NCBI RefSeq assembly: GCF_900585905.1
Contig: NZ_UTVH01000024.1
Coordinates: 1 to 64,000 of the forward strand
Reading direction: 5' to 3'
From: Pseudomonas viridiflava
Lineage (GTDB): Bacteria > Pseudomonadota > Gammaproteobacteria > Pseudomonadales > Pseudomonadaceae
DNA: 64,000 nt
The position numbers and the translations under genes were made by a program. Positions 9,127 to 19,201 of this stretch are shown here, in pieces (the first letter of the stretch is position 1; each line of letters opens with the position of its first letter). The notes under the pieces are model-generated. The model was not told where the DNA came from. It did no database searches and saw only the letters and a program-made list of their open reading frames with translations.

Positions 9127-10322
9127 TGAATTCACCGACCACGCCCCCCACCGACAGCGACAAGGACGCCACCGCCTCTGCGGTCAAGGCGCAGCCAGCC
9201 TCAGCGGGGCCGCCACCAGCGCCTGTCACGTCGCCTGCCACCAGCAAACCGCGCTCAACCCGCGCCCGCGTCATTTCTTCGCTGATCTTTGGCAGTATCG
9301 CCCTGGCGGGTGTGCTGATCGTGTTGTACGCCTGGCAGTTGCCGCCGTTCGCCAGCCCTATCGAAAGCACCGAAAATGCCCTGGTGCGCGGCCAGACCAC
9401 GATTATCGGTCCACAGCTGAGCGGCTACGTCTTCGAAGTGCCGGTGCAGGACTTTCAATTCGTCAAGGCGGGCGACTTGCTGGTGCGCCTGGATGACCGC
9501 ATCTACCGCCAGCACTTGGATCAATCCGTGGCCCAGCTGGCGGTGCAGAAAGCTGCGCTGGCCAACAACCTGCAGCAGCGACGCAGTGCCGAGGCCACCA
9601 TCGCCCAGCGCAAGGCGGCCCTCGACAACACTATCGCTCAGGGCCGCAAGGCCAGCGCCGACCTGCGCCGCAATCAGGCCCTGGTGACCGATGGCTCGGT
9701 GTCGAAGAGCGAACTGGACGTCAGCCGCGCCGCCGACGCCCAGGCCACTGCCGCAGTGGCCGAAGCCCGGGCGGCGCTGGACATCGCCCGCGAGGATCTG
9801 CAATCGGTCATCGTCAACCGTGGCTCGCTGGAGGCGTCGGTGGCCAACGCAGAAGCCGCCATCGAACTGGCCCGTATCGACCTCAGCAACACTCGCATTC
9901 TGGCGCCACGGGACGGTCAGCTGGGACAGATTGGCGTGCGCGTGGGCGCCTACGTCAACTCGGGAGCGCAACTGATGGCGCTGGTGCCACAGTACCTGTG
10001 GGTGGTCGCCAACCTGAAGGAAACCCAGATGGCCGACGTGCGCCTGGGCCAGCCAGTGACTTTCACGGTAGACGCTCTCAATCACCATAAGATGCACGGC
10101 CGGGTCCAGCGCATCTCCCCTGCCACCGGCTCGGAATTCAGCCTGCTGCCGGCCGATAACGCCACCGGCAACTTCGTCAAGATTGCCCAGCGCATACCCG
10201 TGCGCATCATCGTCGAGCCGGATCAGCCGATGCTCGACCGCCTGCGACCGGGAATGTCGGTGGTGGTCAGTATTGATACCAGCGCCGATGGCGAGGTGCC
10301 GCCTGATCCACAGCTGCGCTGA
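9126..10322 (+). CDS. HlyD/EmrA-family periplasmic adaptor
   Basis: Membrane-fusion protein of 398 residues that would link the upstream MFS pump to an outer-membrane channel. A Pro/Ala/Thr-rich cytoplasmic N terminus precedes one membrane anchor (VISSLIFGSIALAGVLIVLY, about residues 49-68). Next come a biotinyl-lipoyl-like half motif (TTIIGPQLSGYVFEVPVQD), a long alpha-helical hairpin rich in Ala and Gln (about 130-250), the second lipoyl half (RILAPRDGQLGQIGVRVGAYV) and a beta-barrel domain. The start overlaps the upstream stop (ATGA), implying translational coupling. Confidence 0.9.
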   Translation: MNSPTTPPTDSDKDATASAVKAQPASAGPPPAPVTSPATSKPRSTRARVISSLIFGSIALAGVLIVLYAWQLPPFASPIESTENALVRGQTTIIGPQLSGYVFEVPVQDFQFVKAGDLLVRLDDRIYRQHLDQSVAQLAVQKAALANNLQQRRSAEATIAQRKAALDNTIAQGRKASADLRRNQALVTDGSVSKSELDVSRAADAQATAAVAEARAALDIAREDLQSVIVNRGSLEASVANAEAAIELARIDLSNTRILAPRDGQLGQIGVRVGAYVNSGAQLMALVPQYLWVVANLKETQMADVRLGQPVTFTVDALNHHKMHGRVQRISPATGSEFSLLPADNATGNFVKIAQRIPVRIIVEPDQPMLDRLRPGMSVVVSIDTSADGEVPPDPQLR

Positions 10323-10481
10323 TCAGGCAAGCGCCAATGAATGTGCACGGATGTGGCAAGGACATGCAAAAACATCCTCGATCCGTGCAGGTTTGCCGGT
10401 TGTGCTTTGCAAATTTGCGCTGTTAGCATCCCGAACATCATCTCTCGTAACACTCAAATAAAAACGAACAGGGAGTTTGTA

Positions 10482-11570
10482 ATGACTGCATCTGCTTTAC
10501 CTGCCTACGCGGCGTACGCCGCCGACAGTCTTCTGGCCGAAGTGCGCAACCACATCGGCTACCTCACGCTGAACCGTCCTGGCGAATTGAACGCCCTTGA
10601 CCTGAACATGGTGCGCGGCCTGCAGGCGCAGCTGGACGCCTGGGCCACGGACGACGGGGTCTACGCCGTGGTGCTGCGCGGCGCTGGCGAAAAGGCCTTC
10701 TGCGCCGGCGGCGATATCCGCTCGCTGTACCACAGCCATAAAACCGGCGACCGCCTGCACCGGGATTTCTTTATCGAAGAATACGCCCTCGACCTGTGCA
10801 TCCATCGCTACCGCAAACCGGTGCTGGCGCTCATGGACGGCTTCGTGCTGGGCGGCGGACTGGGCCTGGCCCAGGGCGCGGACCTGCGCGTGGTGACCGA
10901 ACGCAGCCGCCTGGGCATGCCGGAAGTGGCCATCGGTTATTTCCCGGATGTCGGCGGCAGCTACTTCCTGCCGCGCATCCCTGGCGAGCTGGGTATCTAC
11001 CTGGGGGTGACCGGTGTCCAGATCGGTGCCGCCGATGCCCTCTATTGCGGGCTGGCCAACTGGTATCTGCCCAGCGATGCCATCGCGCAAATTGAACGCA
11101 GACTGGACACCCTGAAATGGCGCGCGCATCCCCTCAAGGACTTGCAGAGTGCCGTGGCCAAAGTCGCTACCCAACATCTGGCGTCACCGCCGCTGGAACA
11201 GCTGCGCCCGGCCATCGACCATTTTTTTGCCTTGCCCGACATCGCCAGCATCATGGAGCAATTGCGCGAGGTCAGCATCTTCGAGAGCCGCAGCTGGGCG
11301 CTTGCAACCCTGGAGCTGATGCAGAGCCGCTCGCCATTGTCCATGGCGGTGACCCTGGAGCTACTGCGTCGCGGGCGCCATCTGCCGCTGGAAGAATGCT
11401 TTGTGCAGGAGTTGCTGCTGGACAACCAATGGTTCGAGCACGGCGACATCATCGAAGGCGTGCGAGCGCTGATCATCGATAAAGACAAGCAGCCGCACTG
11501 GAATCCGCCCACCGTGCAGGCCTTGAAGCCTGACCAGGTAGCACGTTTCTTCAACGGACCGGGGAACTGA
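10482..11570 (+). CDS. 3-hydroxyisobutyryl-CoA hydrolase, enoyl-CoA hydratase family
   Basis: Crotonase-fold thioesterase of 362 residues, predicted to release 3-hydroxyisobutyrate from its CoA ester in valine breakdown. Visible landmarks are the CoA-binding oxyanion region FCAGGDIRSLY, the second oxyanion segment MDGFVLGGGLGLAQGAD and the HIBCH-type catalytic patch MPEVAIGYFPDVGG. Length fits the hydrolase branch rather than the ~260-residue hydratases. The ATG at 10482 follows a CAGGGAG ribosome site; the longer upstream frame is not supported. It is followed after 3 bp by an acyl-CoA dehydrogenase, consistent with a valine-catabolic operon. Confidence 0.87.
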   Translation: MTASALPAYAAYAADSLLAEVRNHIGYLTLNRPGELNALDLNMVRGLQAQLDAWATDDGVYAVVLRGAGEKAFCAGGDIRSLYHSHKTGDRLHRDFFIEEYALDLCIHRYRKPVLALMDGFVLGGGLGLAQGADLRVVTERSRLGMPEVAIGYFPDVGGSYFLPRIPGELGIYLGVTGVQIGAADALYCGLANWYLPSDAIAQIERRLDTLKWRAHPLKDLQSAVAKVATQHLASPPLEQLRPAIDHFFALPDIASIMEQLREVSIFESRSWALATLELMQSRSPLSMAVTLELLRRGRHLPLEECFVQELLLDNQWFEHGDIIEGVRALIIDKDKQPHWNPPTVQALKPDQVARFFNGPGN

Positions 11571-11573
11571 CTG

Positions 11574-12725
11574 ATGCACGATATCGAACTGAGTGAAGAA
11601 CAGGTGATGATCCGCGACATGGCGCGCGACTTCGCCCGCAACGAGATCGCCCCCCACGCCCAGGCCTGGGAAAAGGCAGGCTGGATCGATGACGCACTGG
11701 TCAGCAAAATGGGCGAGCTGGGGCTGCTGGGCATGGTGGTGCCCGAGCAATGGGGCGGCACTTACATCGACTACGTCGCCTATGCCCTGGCGGTGGAAGA
11801 AATCTCTGCAGCCGACGCCGCCACCGGCACGCTGATGAGCGTGCACAGCTCAGTGGGGTGTGGGCCGTTGCTCAATTATGGCAGCGAAGAGCAGAAGCAG
11901 ACCTGGCTGGCGGACCTGGCCACAGGTCGCGCCATCGGCTGTTTCTGCCTGACCGAACCCCACGCCGGCTCCGAAGCGCATAACCTGCGCACCCGCGCCG
12001 AGCTGCAAGGTGATGAGTGGGTGATCAACGGCGCCAAGCAGTTCGTCAGCAATGGCAAGCGCGCCCGCCTGGCCATCGTCTTCGCCGTGACTGACCCGCA
12101 ATTGGGCAAGAAAGGCCTGTCGGCGTTTCTGGTGCCTACCGATAATCCGGGCTTCGTGGTGGACCGTTCGGAGCACAAGATGGGCATCCGCGCATCCGAC
12201 ACCTGCGCCGTGACCCTGAACAACTGCCGCATCCCAGCCAGCAATCTGCTGGGCGAACGCGGCAAAGGGCTGTCCATTGCGCTGTCCAACCTGGAGGGTG
12301 GTCGCATCGGCATCGCCGCTCAGGCCCTGGGTATCGCCCGCGCCGCGTTCGAGGCGGCGCTGGCTTACGCGCGGGAGCGGGTGCAGTTCGACAAACCCAT
12401 TATCGAGCATCAGAGCATCGCCAACCTGCTCGCCGATATGCACACGCGCATCAACGCCGCGCGCCTGCTGACGCTGCATGCCGCGCGCCTGCGCAGTGCG
12501 GGCCAGTCGTGCCTTTCCGAGGCCTCGCAAGCCAAGCTCTTCGCCTCGGAAATGGCCGAGTGGGTCTGCTCCAAGGCGATCCAGATTCATGGCGGTTACG
12601 GCTATCTGGAGGACTATCCAGTTGAGCGCTACTACCGCGACGCCCGCATCACCCAGATCTACGAAGGCTCCAGCGAGATCCAGCGTCTGGTGATTGCGCG
12701 GGAACTCAGGCATTACCTGACCTGA
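11574..12725 (+). CDS. Acyl-CoA dehydrogenase (isobutyryl-CoA dehydrogenase-like)
   Basis: FAD enzyme of 383 residues introducing a 2,3 double bond into an acyl-CoA. The FAD/substrate motif [21 protein letters not shown] is visible, as are [13 protein letters not shown] and the C-terminal signature [21 protein letters not shown]. The catalytic glutamate is expected in [12 protein letters not shown]. Placement directly after the hydroxyisobutyryl-CoA hydrolase suggests isobutyryl-CoA as substrate in valine degradation. A short-branched or butyryl substrate cannot be excluded from sequence alone. Confidence 0.88.
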   Translation: MHDIELSEEQVMIRDMARDFARNEIAPHAQAWEKAGWIDDALVSKMGELGLLGMVVPEQWGGTYIDYVAYALAVEEISAADAATGTLMSVHSSVGCGPLLNYGSEEQKQTWLADLATGRAIGCFCLTEPHAGSEAHNLRTRAELQGDEWVINGAKQFVSNGKRARLAIVFAVTDPQLGKKGLSAFLVPTDNPGFVVDRSEHKMGIRASDTCAVTLNNCRIPASNLLGERGKGLSIALSNLEGGRIGIAAQALGIARAAFEAALAYARERVQFDKPIIEHQSIANLLADMHTRINAARLLTLHAARLRSAGQSCLSEASQAKLFASEMAEWVCSKAIQIHGGYGYLEDYPVERYYRDARITQIYEGSSEIQRLVIARELRHYLT

Positions 12726-12807
12726 TGCCCTGAGTTGCTTGAGTTGCCTGAGGGCAGGTTGAAGCAACCCGCCCTCGCAGACCCGGCGACGCCGGGGGCC
12801 CCGCGCA

Positions 12808-15800
12808 TCAACTGAAGCGTCGGCGACCCAACGAGCACACCAGCAATGCCACCGAATCGGCGTTACTCAGAATGACCCGGCTGCGTATGGCGGCGTTGGC
12901 GAGAAAGACCTGACGCGCCTGGTCCAGCGTGTCTTGACCGGTAATGCGCAGGACTGCCTGCTCGCCCCGCTCATCCCAATCGCTTGGGTCGGGCCACAGG
13001 CGCTTGTCCATGCGCACGAACAGGTCCGAGGGGGCAGCCAGGTGGGACAGCGTTCGCGTCTGCAGATGCCAGAGAAAGGGCTTGAGGGTGTCATCGGGCG
13101 CAATGGGCTCAGCCAGAAGATCCAGGAATGGCGCACTCGCTTCCAGATACGCGATGTCGTGGGTGCCGTTGATCTGATGGGAAAGCTCATGGATAAGCGA
13201 CGCTGCTCGACTGTGGTTGCCAACGTTGAACCCCGAGTGCGTGACCGCGCCCAGAACCAGGCGAAACGGCGGCGTTTCAAAGAAACGGTCGGTGAGGAAA
13301 ATGCGTCTTTTAGGGTCAGCGTCGGCCACAAAAGCCTTGGTCGACTCCTGACCGGGCTTGTTGGTGCCCACCACGTAACGCTTGGAATTGAAGCCCGAAA
13401 GAGACGGATCGGTGAAACCGATGTACAGATCAGTCACGGTTTTTTTGATCGCTCTGCGCAGGGCCGGGGTGACTGTCTGAACGCCGAAGAAATCCGCAAT
13501 CAATTGCTCGGACCTCGGATGGAGCCCGGTCCGGCCGGCGACCGGGCTGAGGTTGAACAGGCAGTCTTCGAGGTAGCGGATTGCCTGTTGCCGCGCATCA
13601 CAGATCATCACTGCACGGGGGTGATACCGCTGGCGGATCTGCTGGATACCTTCGGCTTCCACCATCAGGATTTTATCCACCTCAACGCGGGTCGAGGGCG
13701 AGCGAAAATGCGTGAGCAACCCTCCTCCGCCGCGCAATCCCCAGTCCAGATCCAGCGCCCACTGCTGGCTTTCGTTCAGCTTGATTCGGGGCCCGCGCCC
13801 CTGCGCGCCGACGATGAACCAGTGGTCCTCGAATGCTTGCACGCGGTATACCTGACCGGCGACTGCAGCGTACTTCTCAAGGGTGACAGGGTCGCGATAG
13901 AGGTTGTAGAGCGCGTCCCTCTGCAAATCCGTCAAGGCGATGTCATGGGCCTCATAGGCCCGCAGTCGCGCTTTGAGCTCAGGCGTGAGTTGGGCGTTGC
14001 GCCACGAAAATTGCGTCAACACAGGCTTCAGTGCCGGCTCTTCGTCCGCCGCAGCTTCCTCCGTCTCGTTGAGATCCAGTGACCGCCGAAAGGCAATCAA
14101 TACCCCCAGCCCTGCAGTGAACTCCGCCGCGGCCTTACCCCAGTCCTGATCAACGGCGGCGTGGGCGAAGTCCTTGAACAGAGACTGACCCTGCCAAATG
14201 GCAATCAACAGCCCGATCTGGCCTGGCAACAGCATCAAAACCTGTTCGGCACTCAGCGACATCAGATACACGAAGGACTTCCAGTCAGCCTGGGCGGTGG
14301 TCACCGACTGCTTGCGGCTGAGCGACTTCAACGTCCGGACGGTCTCGTCATACAGAAAATGCATTATGTTACCGGTCTGCGGTGAACCGGCCAGCTGCAC
14401 CTGTGCCGGTCGACCGAACGGCACATCGTAGAAGCCCTCGGTACTGAACGGGATATGCGCTTCAGTGAAGCCTGCGTAGTCGTAGCGGCTACGCACTTGT
14501 GCGTCAACGCGATCGAGCACCAGGGCCTGCAGGGGCTCGCTGCTGCGCAGGTCTTCAAGCAATGCAGCGGGCGTGGCGTATTCTTTGAAGCAATAGGCCT
14601 CGTTAAGCAGCGCATGCAGCACGATCGGCCCCTGTCGGGTGTCCACCGGGCCTATGACGTACATGCCGCTTGCCGTATCCGGGGTCATATCCGGCGCTGG
14701 CAACAATTGCAGGGGACGCAGCGTGATCTCCTGGCCCATGGCGGGTTGTCGGGCGACGCTGTCGGGCATCTCGATCAGCGCTTCAAGATAACGGTAGGCC
14801 CGCTCGCTGAGGTGGCGCTTGAGCTTCATCACCAATGCAGTCAGCAACAACATCGAAGGCATCTGCGTGATGAAACGCTGACGACGCACTTCATAATCCG
14901 GATTCTCTGGCGCAAGCGTGCTCTTGAGCATCGCCTGATAGGCCATGCCTATATCAAGCCTTCGCACCAGTTGACCCACATAACCCGGGGTCAGCCCAGG
15001 CGGGGCCTGGACGCCGGACGGCACCGAGACAGACATCGTAGCGCCGTGAACATCGGAAAAATGATTCAGGGCAAACGCCGTCAGGGACTCGCGGTTGACC
15101 AGCGTGGCTGCGGCCAGAGACGAGGGTACAGACCCCGCAGGTACGGGCGCCGCCACGTAGCGGGTAAAGGCCACCGTGACGCTGTCCGGGTCCAGTGCCG
15201 CGTGTGGAAAATCCAGCTTCAGTTGCCTGACCAGTGCTTCCCGGGCGAACGCCCTGATCGACACGATCCCGGTCAGGAAATACGTGGACGGCGTGTTGAC
15301 CGGGTAGTAACGCTTGCACATCGCCCTCAACGCCAGCAGGTCAGCAAGCGGCGCGGCGCTTAACCATGGTGGCATCTTCGCCTGAAGAAGCGTGCCCTGC
15401 GCCGTGCGGTACACCTTGTCCAGAGCGGGGGGCCGGCGACCGGTGCCCAGAGCCTGGCGAAAGAAACTGACGAGCAAAGGCGCCGACATCTGCCTGGGTC
15501 GGGCGACCGCGACGGCGCGTTCAAGATCACTGCGCTGGCGGGCATCTTCGGCCGCCTGCAGCGCAGAAATGAAATCACCTTCGATGAGCCTTTTCTCCAG
15601 GGTCAGGCCGAAATTGACCGGTTGCTCCAGACGGTCACAGACCAGGGCCTGGTCTGCTTTCGCCAGCAGGTCCAACCACTGGTCCCGCGTATTGGCGCTG
15701 AGCAGCCGGGCATTCAAAAGCGACTCCAGCAGGGCAAATGACCCGACCTGTTCCAGGCCTTGAGGGGACGACCAGAACACCACGCCGTCGTCCGGGCGGT

Positions 15801-18015
15801 CGGGCTTGAGCAACACCAGCGCATCAGCAAGCGCAGCACCCGGCATCGAGGGGGTATGGCGCAATGACAGGCCGTAAACCTCGGTCCTGTCGGCACCGAA
15901 ATGCGCTCGCTGCGAGCGCTCCGGGTAAACCAGCACCTGGCTCACGCAGTTCAGTCGCGATGCATCGATGGTTAGCAGACGGTCATGAATCTCCCAGTCG
16001 ATGCGGATTAAGTCCCACAGAACATGCCACTGCAGCCTGCCCACATCGACCTGCGCGTTGCGCACCCGAAACGGGCGTGTGCGCATCTGCGCGGATCGCT
16101 GCAAGTAGGCGTCGAAGACCTCCCGTGCGACCCGCTCCAGCACATGGCCGACAAGGTCAGGCGCCAAGCCCGGCATCTCGGTGGGGCGCTCGGCGACTGT
16201 GGTATCGAGCATCACTGCATGCTCTGGCAAATGGGTTGGCAGCCTGTCTGGCGAGGCGGCGCAGAGACGCTCCAGTAACGCGTCAACCAGGCCGATGGAA
16301 TGCACGACTGGCGCAATCTCCGACGCAGCGACTGACCATTGAATCTGGACCCGCGATGCGTGGAGCGGCCAGGGGCACAGGACAGCCAGGTATCGATTGA
16401 GGACCTCGCCTGCGTACGTCGCCAGATCAGGAGTGACTGCCAACGCCCTCTGCGCCCGATCCTCAACGGCATCCAATCGCTCAATCCAGCTCGGCTCCAC
16501 CCGTTGCGAAGCTTCGGCGCCAGTCGGCGCAGGCGCTGCACTGGAGCCCACTGAATCCCCCCAACGCCCGCCGCCACCAAAAGACAGCAGGCGTGCATCA
16601 ATCAGCGCGCGCACGTCCAGAGCGTCGTCGATCGCCGCACAGGCCTGACTGTCGTCGCTCAGCGGCTGCGCCAATGCAAACCGCAGATTACGCTTCTGTA
16701 ACCCGATAACCGCAGCGACGTGCTCATCCGCGAGGCTGCGATCCAGTGCATACACCTCTACCTGCAAAGCTCCCTGGGCCGCAAACAGCGCCTGATCATC
16801 CAGCGACAGGTAGCGCTTGAACTCAAGATGCCCTTCGGCGCTGGAGCACTGGCGCGCAAGGGCTGAAAGATCAGGGTAAAGCCGCAACGCCTTGAAGGGC
16901 GAATACAACACCAGACACTTCAACTCTGGAGCCTTGAGCTCCAGCAGCAGGGGTCCAGCCAACTTCAGCAGCTCGCCGTTGGCGCCGACTACGCAAAGCC
17001 GCTTGGCCTCGCATGACGGATTCCCGCTGCGACGCTTCTGATAGCTACCCAATAATTCAGACAGCGCGCGAAATCGGGCGGCGCTCAAGGTGCCGTCCTG
17101 ACGCTGCGCCAACAGCTGCTGACGCAAGGTTTCGGTCATCGCTGCCGCTACCCGCTCCTTGCCGGTAAGCCCCTGGAAGCTGTCGAGCCAATACGCATCA
17201 ATCATCGCCTCGTAACACTCCGTGAAGTCAGAGACGGCGTCTTCCAGTGCTCTTTCGTAGAGCAACGTATCGGCCGGGCTGGCCGGTTTGCCATCACTGC
17301 CGCACCAGGCGCGTCGCTGACCAGCCGGGAGTGTTCGCCCTGTCAAAACGGACGCCATTGCTTCGATCACGTTTTGCACCTCAATGGCAGCGACCGTGGC
17401 AGGGTCGTGAGCAGTGCCGGGAATGTCCTGAAGTATCAGCACGCGGGATCGGGTCACATCGGCAGGTTCATCGGGGAAGGCCACCAGCAGGCGCTGTTGC
17501 GCCGCCTGGGACAGTGCTTGACGCAGTGAAGGGACCCGCTGCAGGTGCAGGTCCAGCGCCAGCAGCTGATCGACCTGTTGATCAACGATACAGCGCATCT
17601 GCTGGCTGAACGGCCGCCCTTCCAGCAGCTGGTATTCAAACGCAGGCTGATCATCCGGGCGCAACGGCATCAACTCGTTGAGCCGCCTGTGCAATTGCAC
17701 CCGGTCGCTGAAACGCTCAAGCCCGTACATCTGGGTGATGAGGTAAAGACTGCCATCCCCGGACGATGGTGGATGACTGATCAGCAAGGCGCCGGCCAGC
17801 TCGGCTAGGGTTGGCAGGGCGTCCTCGGTGATCAGACGGTCCACCCGGGGAGGGAGGGAGGGTGAAGTCGGCACCGCGCCTGGCGCAAGCAACTGTGCCA
17901 GCCAGCGTTTTTCCCGGGCGCTGATGCGCGCGTTCAGAAACGCCTCGGTGATGTCCTGCTCAAACCGGTGCGCCAATGAGCGATGATGAAAATAGGGAAC
18001 GGGGGCAGCTGACAC
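12808..18015 (-). CDS. Giant toxin-like protein (DUF6543-like) with C-terminal Asp-zincin motif
   Basis: Protein of 1735 residues without a signal peptide, starting at GTG 18015 after an excellent AAGGAGAT ribosome site. The N-terminal style (FHHRSLAHRFEQDITEAF) and overall build resemble the large dermonecrotic-toxin-like DUF6543 proteins common in Pseudomonas; I assign this by resemblance only. A hydrophobic stretch at about residues 1255-1290 (VYLMSLSAEQVLMLLPGQIG) could insert in membranes. Near the C terminus, H1609-E-L-S-H1613 is followed by GTHDIAY with D1620. This matches the HExxH...GTxDxxY zinc site of Asp-zincin metallopeptidases. No secretion or immunity gene is adjacent. Secreted effector/toxin is an inference. 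Confidence 0.75.
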   Translation of the reverse strand: MSAAPVPYFHHRSLAHRFEQDITEAFLNARISAREKRWLAQLLAPGAVPTSPSLPPRVDRLITEDALPTLAELAGALLISHPPSSGDGSLYLITQMYGLERFSDRVQLHRRLNELMPLRPDDQPAFEYQLLEGRPFSQQMRCIVDQQVDQLLALDLHLQRVPSLRQALSQAAQQRLLVAFPDEPADVTRSRVLILQDIPGTAHDPATVAAIEVQNVIEAMASVLTGRTLPAGQRRAWCGSDGKPASPADTLLYERALEDAVSDFTECYEAMIDAYWLDSFQGLTGKERVAAAMTETLRQQLLAQRQDGTLSAARFRALSELLGSYQKRRSGNPSCEAKRLCVVGANGELLKLAGPLLLELKAPELKCLVLYSPFKALRLYPDLSALARQCSSAEGHLEFKRYLSLDDQALFAAQGALQVEVYALDRSLADEHVAAVIGLQKRNLRFALAQPLSDDSQACAAIDDALDVRALIDARLLSFGGGGRWGDSVGSSAAPAPTGAEASQRVEPSWIERLDAVEDRAQRALAVTPDLATYAGEVLNRYLAVLCPWPLHASRVQIQWSVAASEIAPVVHSIGLVDALLERLCAASPDRLPTHLPEHAVMLDTTVAERPTEMPGLAPDLVGHVLERVAREVFDAYLQRSAQMRTRPFRVRNAQVDVGRLQWHVLWDLIRIDWEIHDRLLTIDASRLNCVSQVLVYPERSQRAHFGADRTEVYGLSLRHTPSMPGAALADALVLLKPDRPDDGVVFWSSPQGLEQVGSFALLESLLNARLLSANTRDQWLDLLAKADQALVCDRLEQPVNFGLTLEKRLIEGDFISALQAAEDARQRSDLERAVAVARPRQMSAPLLVSFFRQALGTGRRPPALDKVYRTAQGTLLQAKMPPWLSAAPLADLLALRAMCKRYYPVNTPSTYFLTGIVSIRAFAREALVRQLKLDFPHAALDPDSVTVAFTRYVAAPVPAGSVPSSLAAATLVNRESLTAFALNHFSDVHGATMSVSVPSGVQAPPGLTPGYVGQLVRRLDIGMAYQAMLKSTLAPENPDYEVRRQRFITQMPSMLLLTALVMKLKRHLSERAYRYLEALIEMPDSVARQPAMGQEITLRPLQLLPAPDMTPDTASGMYVIGPVDTRQGPIVLHALLNEAYCFKEYATPAALLEDLRSSEPLQALVLDRVDAQVRSRYDYAGFTEAHIPFSTEGFYDVPFGRPAQVQLAGSPQTGNIMHFLYDETVRTLKSLSRKQSVTTAQADWKSFVYLMSLSAEQVLMLLPGQIGLLIAIWQGQSLFKDFAHAAVDQDWGKAAAEFTAGLGVLIAFRRSLDLNETEEAAADEEPALKPVLTQFSWRNAQLTPELKARLRAYEAHDIALTDLQRDALYNLYRDPVTLEKYAAVAGQVYRVQAFEDHWFIVGAQGRGPRIKLNESQQWALDLDWGLRGGGGLLTHFRSPSTRVEVDKILMVEAEGIQQIRQRYHPRAVMICDARQQAIRYLEDCLFNLSPVAGRTGLHPRSEQLIADFFGVQTVTPALRRAIKKTVTDLYIGFTDPSLSGFNSKRYVVGTNKPGQESTKAFVADADPKRRIFLTDRFFETPPFRLVLGAVTHSGFNVGNHSRAASLIHELSHQINGTHDIAYLEASAPFLDLLAEPIAPDDTLKPFLWHLQTRTLSHLAAPSDLFVRMDKRLWPDPSDWDERGEQAVLRITGQDTLDQARQVFLANAAIRSRVILSNADSVALLVCSLGRRRFS

Positions 18016-18149
18016 GATTGATCTCCTTTATCTGCAAACTGCCTGCGACGCTTTCGCAGCGCACAGGCAGAAAACAACGGAGCTTATCCACAGCGGTTAC
18101 CCGCCCTGGACTACATAAAGCGGTGCCAGCCGAATACTTTCTTGAGGCA

Positions 18150-18713
18150 TCAGGCCTTGTGATTGAGCGCGACCCATGCCGCGTAGGCGTCGATGATGGT
18201 TTGCAGGAACGGTCGGGTCTTCTCCGACAGCGCACCCGCCTCGTCGAAGAACGTGCCTGCATTGCCCAGGTAGGCTTCAGGCTGCTGCAGGCAAGGAACG
18301 TTGAGAAACACCAGCGCCTGACGCAGGTGATGGTTGGCACCAAAACCGCCGACGCCACCGGGCGAGGCGCTGATCACCGCACCCGGCTTGCCATCCCACG
18401 CACTTTCGCCATAAGGCCGGGAGCCGACATCAAGCGCGTTTTTCAGGGCGCCGGGCACGGATCGGTTGTACTCCGGGGTGACGAACAGGACGCCATCGGC
18501 TGCCGCAATCTGCTGGCGGAAAGTGGTGTAGGTATCCGGCGTCGAATCAGGCGTGTCGATGTCTTCGTTGTACAGCGGCAAGTCGCCGATCTCGACGATG
18601 TTCAATTGCAGGCTGGCAGGCGCCAGTTGCGCCAGGGCCAGAGCGATCTTGCGGTTGATGGAATCGGCGCGCAGGCTGCCGACAATGACCGCGATGGAAT
18701 AAACCTGGCTCAT
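18150..18713 (-). CDS. NADPH-dependent FMN reductase (ChrR/YieF-like)
   Basis: Flavodoxin-fold reductase of 187 residues, expected to use FMN and NAD(P)H to reduce quinones, chromate or azo compounds. The FMN phosphate loop GSLRADSINRKIA is at the N terminus and the family motif FVTPEYNRSVPGALKNALD is in the middle, followed by KPGAVISASPGGVGGFGAN. The ATG has an AGAGGG ribosome site. It is monocistronic, 134 bp downstream of the giant toxin-like gene on the same strand, and probably unrelated to it in function. Confidence 0.9.
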   Translation of the reverse strand: MSQVYSIAVIVGSLRADSINRKIALALAQLAPASLQLNIVEIGDLPLYNEDIDTPDSTPDTYTTFRQQIAAADGVLFVTPEYNRSVPGALKNALDVGSRPYGESAWDGKPGAVISASPGGVGGFGANHHLRQALVFLNVPCLQQPEAYLGNAGTFFDEAGALSEKTRPFLQTIIDAYAAWVALNHKA

Positions 18714-18978
18714 GGAAAACCCTCTGTGATGATGAAATGAGCCATCAGTTATAAATCAAAGCACCCATCAGGTGCAGACTGTTCGCCAGTGATTGCCAGA
18801 TAAATGACTATTTTTTTTTGACCGGCAAACTCAGCGCTTTTACGGCGGTCTACTGCGCTTGAATGCACACGACAGATAGCGCTCCTTCAAAGGGTTCGCT
18901 GTTTGTGGCGCAGCTCATCGATGCGCAGTGTTAGCATGCAGGCGTAAACGAGCGTTTATTTCAGAGGTTACAAAGCAA

Positions 18979-19191
18979 ATGGCTTCAATTCTGGTGGGAC
19001 AATTTCATGCACGCGACGCTGAAGGTCGTGTTTATTCAGTGCATGAATTCCGGGAATCGCAACTCGCTGAAGTTGCTGGCACGGAGCCTGTTTCGACCTA
19101 CAAGCTGGCGATCGGTGACCGCGTCAACCACCTGGGTGGTGACGAGTTCCAACTGGTCCAGTCTGGCGTGACCATGACTCGCTCGCCCTGA
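18979..19191 (+). CDS. Small conserved hypothetical protein
   Basis: Protein of 70 residues with no signal peptide or membrane segment. It begins MASILVGQFHARDAEGRVYSV and looks like a compact beta-rich domain. The ATG at 18979 is chosen over an in-frame upstream start at 18928 because AGAGG lies just before it. I do not recognise a characterised family. It converges with the downstream acetyltransferase gene; a 7-bp-arm hairpin (19180-19198) spans its stop codon. Confidence 0.7.
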   Translation: MASILVGQFHARDAEGRVYSVHEFRESQLAEVAGTEPVSTYKLAIGDRVNHLGGDEFQLVQSGVTMTRSP

Positions 19192-19201
19192 GCGAGCGCA
19201 T

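Noticed and set aside
12750..12776. Hairpin after the acyl-CoA dehydrogenase gene
   Set aside because: The stem is interrupted and there is no T-run; insufficient for a terminator call.
12934..14082. 382-codon plus-strand frame
   Set aside because: Antisense to the 1735-aa gene, with no domain and composition typical of high-GC shadow frames.
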